A stretch of DNA of 64,000 nucleotides from Levilactobacillus fuyuanensis (GTDB lineage Bacteria > Bacillota > Bacilli > Lactobacillales > Lactobacillaceae). Shown here one piece after another: positions 61,260 to 64,000 of the stretch. The notes beneath the pieces were generated by a model. The model worked only from the letters and a program-made list of their open reading frames with translations, was not told the DNA's origin and did no database searches. A program made the position numbers and the translations under genes. Every line of letters starts with the position of its first letter. Positions within the stretch are counted from its first letter, which is position 1. The stretch is from assembly GCF_003946395.1 (NCBI RefSeq), contig NZ_RHNZ01000008.1, positions 62,001 to 126,000 of the forward strand. The letters are read 5' to 3'.

Positions 61260-61437
61260 CCGTGAGGGCGGTGAAAATCAACTCAGCTGTGGGAATTCCC
61301 TTAGCGGCTAGGCCGCTTAGGGAATTGGTGCCTTTGAGACTAGTCTCTCAGAGGATCAAAGCAAGCCTAAAGACCGCTCTATGGCTTTAGGCGCCCGCCC
61401 TCAGCGTTCCAGTTGATTTTCACCGCCCGGCAAGGCG
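61260..61437 (+). repeat. Structured intergenic element, copy E (subfamily 2)
   Basis: Arms GGGCGGTGAAAATCAACT (61266-61283) and the exact complement (61411-61428) match copy D in layout but differ at six positions, all compensated. Inside: AATTCCCTTAGCGGC / GCCGCTTAGGGAATT; CTTTGA / TCAAAG; GCCTAAAG / CTTTAGGC. Flanks CCGTGA and GGCAAGGCG are shared with copy D. Confidence 0.8.
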
Positions 61438-61447
61438 CAAGGAAGCG

Positions 61448-63256
61448 TTAGTTCTTAAAGTTATTGTCGATGTCGAGCCAACGATGGCGGAGGTAGAACG
61501 CCGCTTCCTTCGGCTGACGGTCCCGCGTGAATAGGCCCTTCTTATTCCCATTGACCCGCATGTTCCCTTCAACCGTTTGAAAATCGGCCAGGTTCCAAGG
61601 CTGTTCCCCCCGAATGAAGTCATAAGAATCGAAGACCCGGTTGAACATCTGTAGCAGCTCAATCTGATACTCTTCGCTCCACATCACGGAAGGCAACTTG
61701 TGCAGGCCCGGCTGAGTATCGGCGCCATATTCGGAGAACACAACGGGTTTGTCGATATCCGAGGCTGCCCACTTGTCGAGTTCCTCACGCAGACCGGCTT
61801 CGCCATCGGAAATTTCGTAGCCCCACTTGTGGTACCAACCAGGATAACGGTTCAACAGGTAGAAGTCAGGGAACTGCTTGCAATAAGAGGTGTCGAAGGT
61901 GTCATCTTCATTCAACGTAAAGGTCCGTGGCCGTTGATCAGGGTCCAAGGCCTTGGTGGCCGCAAACATCTTCTCAAAGTACGGCACAGCAGACTTGCTG
62001 GACGTATCGGGCTCATTGAAGAGGCTCCAGGCCAAGACACTCGGGTGATTCTTATCCCGGTGGATCATGTCGGTTACTTGATCGAGATGCTTCTTGTAAA
62101 GCTCCTCAGTCCAGTCACCGTCAAAGAAGGACTGGTCGAGGCCCCCGAGGAAACTGGCCGCCGCCATCTTAAACCCAACGGCGGGCACCTCATCGATGAT
62201 CAGGAAGCCTTCGCGGTCGGCAAAGCGGTAAACCTCTTCGTCGTAAGGATAATGCGACGTCCGGAAGGAGTTGGCTCCCATCCATTTCATCAGCTCGAAG
62301 TCGCGCTTTTCCACGTTAAGATCGAAGGCACGACCGGCATAGATGCTGTCTTCGTGCCGCCCGAAGCCTTTGAGGTAAACGGGTTGACCGTTGACTTCGA
62401 TCTGGTGTCCAGCAATGGTGATTGTCCGAATCCCAATCTCATCGCTGTATTCATCGATTAAGTTGTCGTTGGCCGTGACTTGAATCGTCAGCGTATAGAG
62501 GTGGGCGTCGCGCACGTTCCATAACTGTGGGTGCTGCACGACGAGGTCCCCGGTTCGGCCATTACTAGTAGCCACAATTTGGTCGTCCTTATCACGCAAT
62601 GTGACGCTCACGCTACCGACGGATTGACTGGTCGTCACGGTGTAATGAACCGTGGCCAAGTCATCCCCCAGCGTAGAAACGGCGGTGTAGTCCACCACGT
62701 GATTCTCCGGTGTAGCGACGAGATGGACGCTACGATTCAGGCCGGAGTAATTGTAAAAGTCAAAGAACGGCTTCACCATTTTCTTCCCGTTCTTCAAGAC
62801 AGCTGTATCACCAGCTGGCAAGGCATCGCGGTGCAACTCGTTGTTCATCTCGAGCACAACTAAGTTTTCCTCGTCAAATTTCACGGCACTGGTAATGTCG
62901 GCGAGAAACGGCAGAAAGCCACCCTCGTGACTACGGATCTCCTGACCGTTGACGTAGACCGTAGCGCGATGCGTAGCGGCACCGAACCGCAGGCCAATCA
63001 GCTTACCGCGCAGTGAGCCGGGGACAAAGACCCGCTTGGCATACCAGAAATCGCCAGTGTATTCACGAGAATCCTTGTCCGTAAAGAAGTCGTTGAAGCT
63101 GGCCGGAACGGGCATCTTGATTGGATCGGGTAATTTTGCGGTCCAATTGTCAGCCAGTCCCTGGCTTTCACGGTCAAACTCGAAGTCCCAGAGACCATCT
63201 AGCTTCTGGTCAAAGCGGCATTTATTGGTAAGTGGATAGAGTAACTCTTGCTCCAT
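61448..63256 (-). CDS. gusA: Beta-glucuronidase, GH2 (copy 2)
   Basis: 602 residues, same three-module GH2 plan as copy 1. Acid/base Glu415 in FNEPDT, nucleophile Glu509 in FSEYGADT, NxK pair Asn570/Lys572 (GNKKG). Copy 2 has the classical NEP at the acid/base, unlike copy 1 (NEA). 21 bases downstream of the DUF2264 gene, so an operon handling uronate-containing glycans is likely. CTGGAGGAATCAGAC before ATG 63256. Confidence 0.93.
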   Translation of the reverse strand: MEQELLYPLTNKCRFDQKLDGLWDFEFDRESQGLADNWTAKLPDPIKMPVPASFNDFFTDKDSREYTGDFWYAKRVFVPGSLRGKLIGLRFGAATHRATVYVNGQEIRSHEGGFLPFLADITSAVKFDEENLVVLEMNNELHRDALPAGDTAVLKNGKKMVKPFFDFYNYSGLNRSVHLVATPENHVVDYTAVSTLGDDLATVHYTVTTSQSVGSVSVTLRDKDDQIVATSNGRTGDLVVQHPQLWNVRDAHLYTLTIQVTANDNLIDEYSDEIGIRTITIAGHQIEVNGQPVYLKGFGRHEDSIYAGRAFDLNVEKRDFELMKWMGANSFRTSHYPYDEEVYRFADREGFLIIDEVPAVGFKMAAASFLGGLDQSFFDGDWTEELYKKHLDQVTDMIHRDKNHPSVLAWSLFNEPDTSSKSAVPYFEKMFAATKALDPDQRPRTFTLNEDDTFDTSYCKQFPDFYLLNRYPGWYHKWGYEISDGEAGLREELDKWAASDIDKPVVFSEYGADTQPGLHKLPSVMWSEEYQIELLQMFNRVFDSYDFIRGEQPWNLADFQTVEGNMRVNGNKKGLFTRDRQPKEAAFYLRHRWLDIDNNFKN

Positions 63257-63277
63257 AATGTCTGATTCCTCCAGATT

Positions 63278-64000
63278 CTATTTAAATTCATCCAGGGTGA
63301 CCTTGGTGGTCTGCCCATTCAATGTCATTTCAACGCGGTTCCCGACCAACGCAATGGTTGGCATCGCAATCTCACCATTAGCATCCAGGCTCTCCAACTC
63401 GCGGTCCCCCAGATAAAGGGAAACCAAGGTGTACTTTCCAGGCTTCAAGATCCCGGTCTGTAGCGGAATCTTCGTCTTAGGGAAGTAGATGTTGGTGTTG
63501 GGTTCCGGCACGGACAGTTCCACCTTTAAGTTATCTGACAGGCCAACTAACCCGGTGATGCCGACCCGCGTCTGATAGAAGACGGCATTCTTGGCTTTGA
63601 CCGCCACCTCGTGTTCGCGAGGATCGCCGCTATCGGGACCGGCGAAGCTTCCTTCAGCCACGTGTAATTCCCGCGCGGTATCAATCTGGTGAATCCGCAC
63701 GTGCCATGGCATATCTGGAATCACGTAATTCTTAATATCCACGTCATCCCATGGTTGCCAGTCGGAGTAAACGTAATCGTCATGGATCTGGTAGTCCGAA
63801 TACTTGAAGGCCGTCCGCCAGAAATTCTCGGATTCGGAGACCGCCAGTGTGTTGTCGAAGGCCCCTTGCTTGAGTAATACGGAACCCTTAGGCGTACTGA
63901 ATCCAAACGATGAGGAGTACACGTACTTTTCGTATTTGGCAGCACCGGCAGCGTGTTCGTGGGAATGTTGACCGGCAGTAAAGGACTGGACTTCCATCCC
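63278..64000 (-). CDS. DUF2264 family protein, C-terminal part
   Basis: The frame runs off the window, so only about the last 240 residues are seen. SHEHAAGAAKYEKYVYSS near the start and a later beta-rich tail (VPEPNTNIYFPKTKIPLQTG) fit the C-terminal region of DUF2264, a family of (alpha/alpha)6-barrel proteins placed beside uronate-cleaving enzymes. The Met at 63997 is not necessarily the start. It precedes gusA2 by 21 bases in the same operon. Confidence 0.75.
   Translation of the reverse strand, partial: GMEVQSFTAGQHSHEHAAGAAKYEKYVYSSSFGFSTPKGSVLLKQGAFDNTLAVSESENFWRTAFKYSDYQIHDDYVYSDWQPWDDVDIKNYVIPDMPWHVRIHQIDTARELHVAEGSFAGPDSGDPREHEVAVKAKNAVFYQTRVGITGLVGLSDNLKVELSVPEPNTNIYFPKTKIPLQTGILKPGKYTLVSLYLGDRELESLDANGEIAMPTIALVGNRVEMTLNGQTTKVTLDEFK

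Larger units (their letters stand above)
60996..61447. other. Intergenic region between convergent lacI and gusA2
   Basis: No gene. Contains the lacI terminator at 61046-61097, an AT-rich stretch, and structured element copy E at 61260-61437. Confidence 0.6.

Overview
This window comes from a low-to-medium GC Gram-positive bacterium of the family Lactobacillaceae. It looks like a plant- or plant-food-associated species near Levilactobacillus or Lactiplantibacillus; genus is inferred from gene content only. Supporting signs are consistent AGGAGG ribosome binding sites, CcpA-type cre boxes, a CopY-type cop box, a tannase plus gallate decarboxylase set, a Gram-positive XrtG exosortase locus and catabolic arginine genes. 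No rRNA, tRNA, CRISPR array, phage genes or transposase were seen.

Region by region: 1-1.9 kb is the end of a cell-envelope operon (acyltransferase and two GT8 glycosyltransferases). 2.0-4.6 kb holds a secreted ADP-ribosyltransferase-like protein, a class I glutamine amidotransferase and a small secreted protein. 4.8-10.0 kb is an exosortase G (XrtG) locus: two candidate substrates with Firmicu-CTERM-like tails, the exosortase, a GT2 glycosyltransferase and a polytopic membrane glycosyltransferase. 10.4-14.2 kb is a gallate decarboxylase operon (lpdC, ubiX/lpdB, lpdD) with a divergent LysR regulator, and a TanB-type tannase lies at 19-20.4 kb. Between them are tandem DUF1697 genes, a deformylase-like gene, an O-acetyltransferase and a thioredoxin/disulfide-reductase pair with CsoR/CstR-like operator sequences.

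20-30.6 kb: an SDR/MerR pair with a 19-bp-spacer promoter, a DUF1801 protein, an aquaporin, pyrrolidone carboxyl peptidase, PucR-like and HxlR-like regulators, a secreted PAP2 phosphatase with an autotransporter-like repeat tail, a multidrug ABC exporter with its MarR regulator, and a VOC protein. 30.7 kb holds a probable small RNA. 31-34 kb encodes a three-gene proton-translocating transhydrogenase. 34.5-40.8 kb is a polyol/sugar locus (GPH symporter, SDR dehydrogenase, FGGY kinase, HAD phosphatase, ROK regulator) with several cre boxes. 41-44.4 kb has a YtrA-type GntR/ABC operon, a TSUP permease and an unknown gene.

44.5-64 kb: two beta-glucuronidases, a GH59-like glycosidase with a LacI regulator, and a partial DUF2264 gene suggest breakdown of uronic-acid- and galactose-containing plant glycosides. 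Also here are arcB and arcC with a YfcC-type transporter, a GlnK/GlnL-like two-component system, a copper operon with two small cupredoxins, a P1B ATPase and a 33-residue membrane peptide, glutathione peroxidase and an isochorismatase-like hydrolase.

Five intergenic copies (A-E) of a roughly 180-210 nt element, in two subfamilies, keep their stems by compensatory base changes. They are the strongest sequence-level signal that ordinary genes do not explain, and one of them abuts and probably truncates the 5' end of the YfcC transporter gene.
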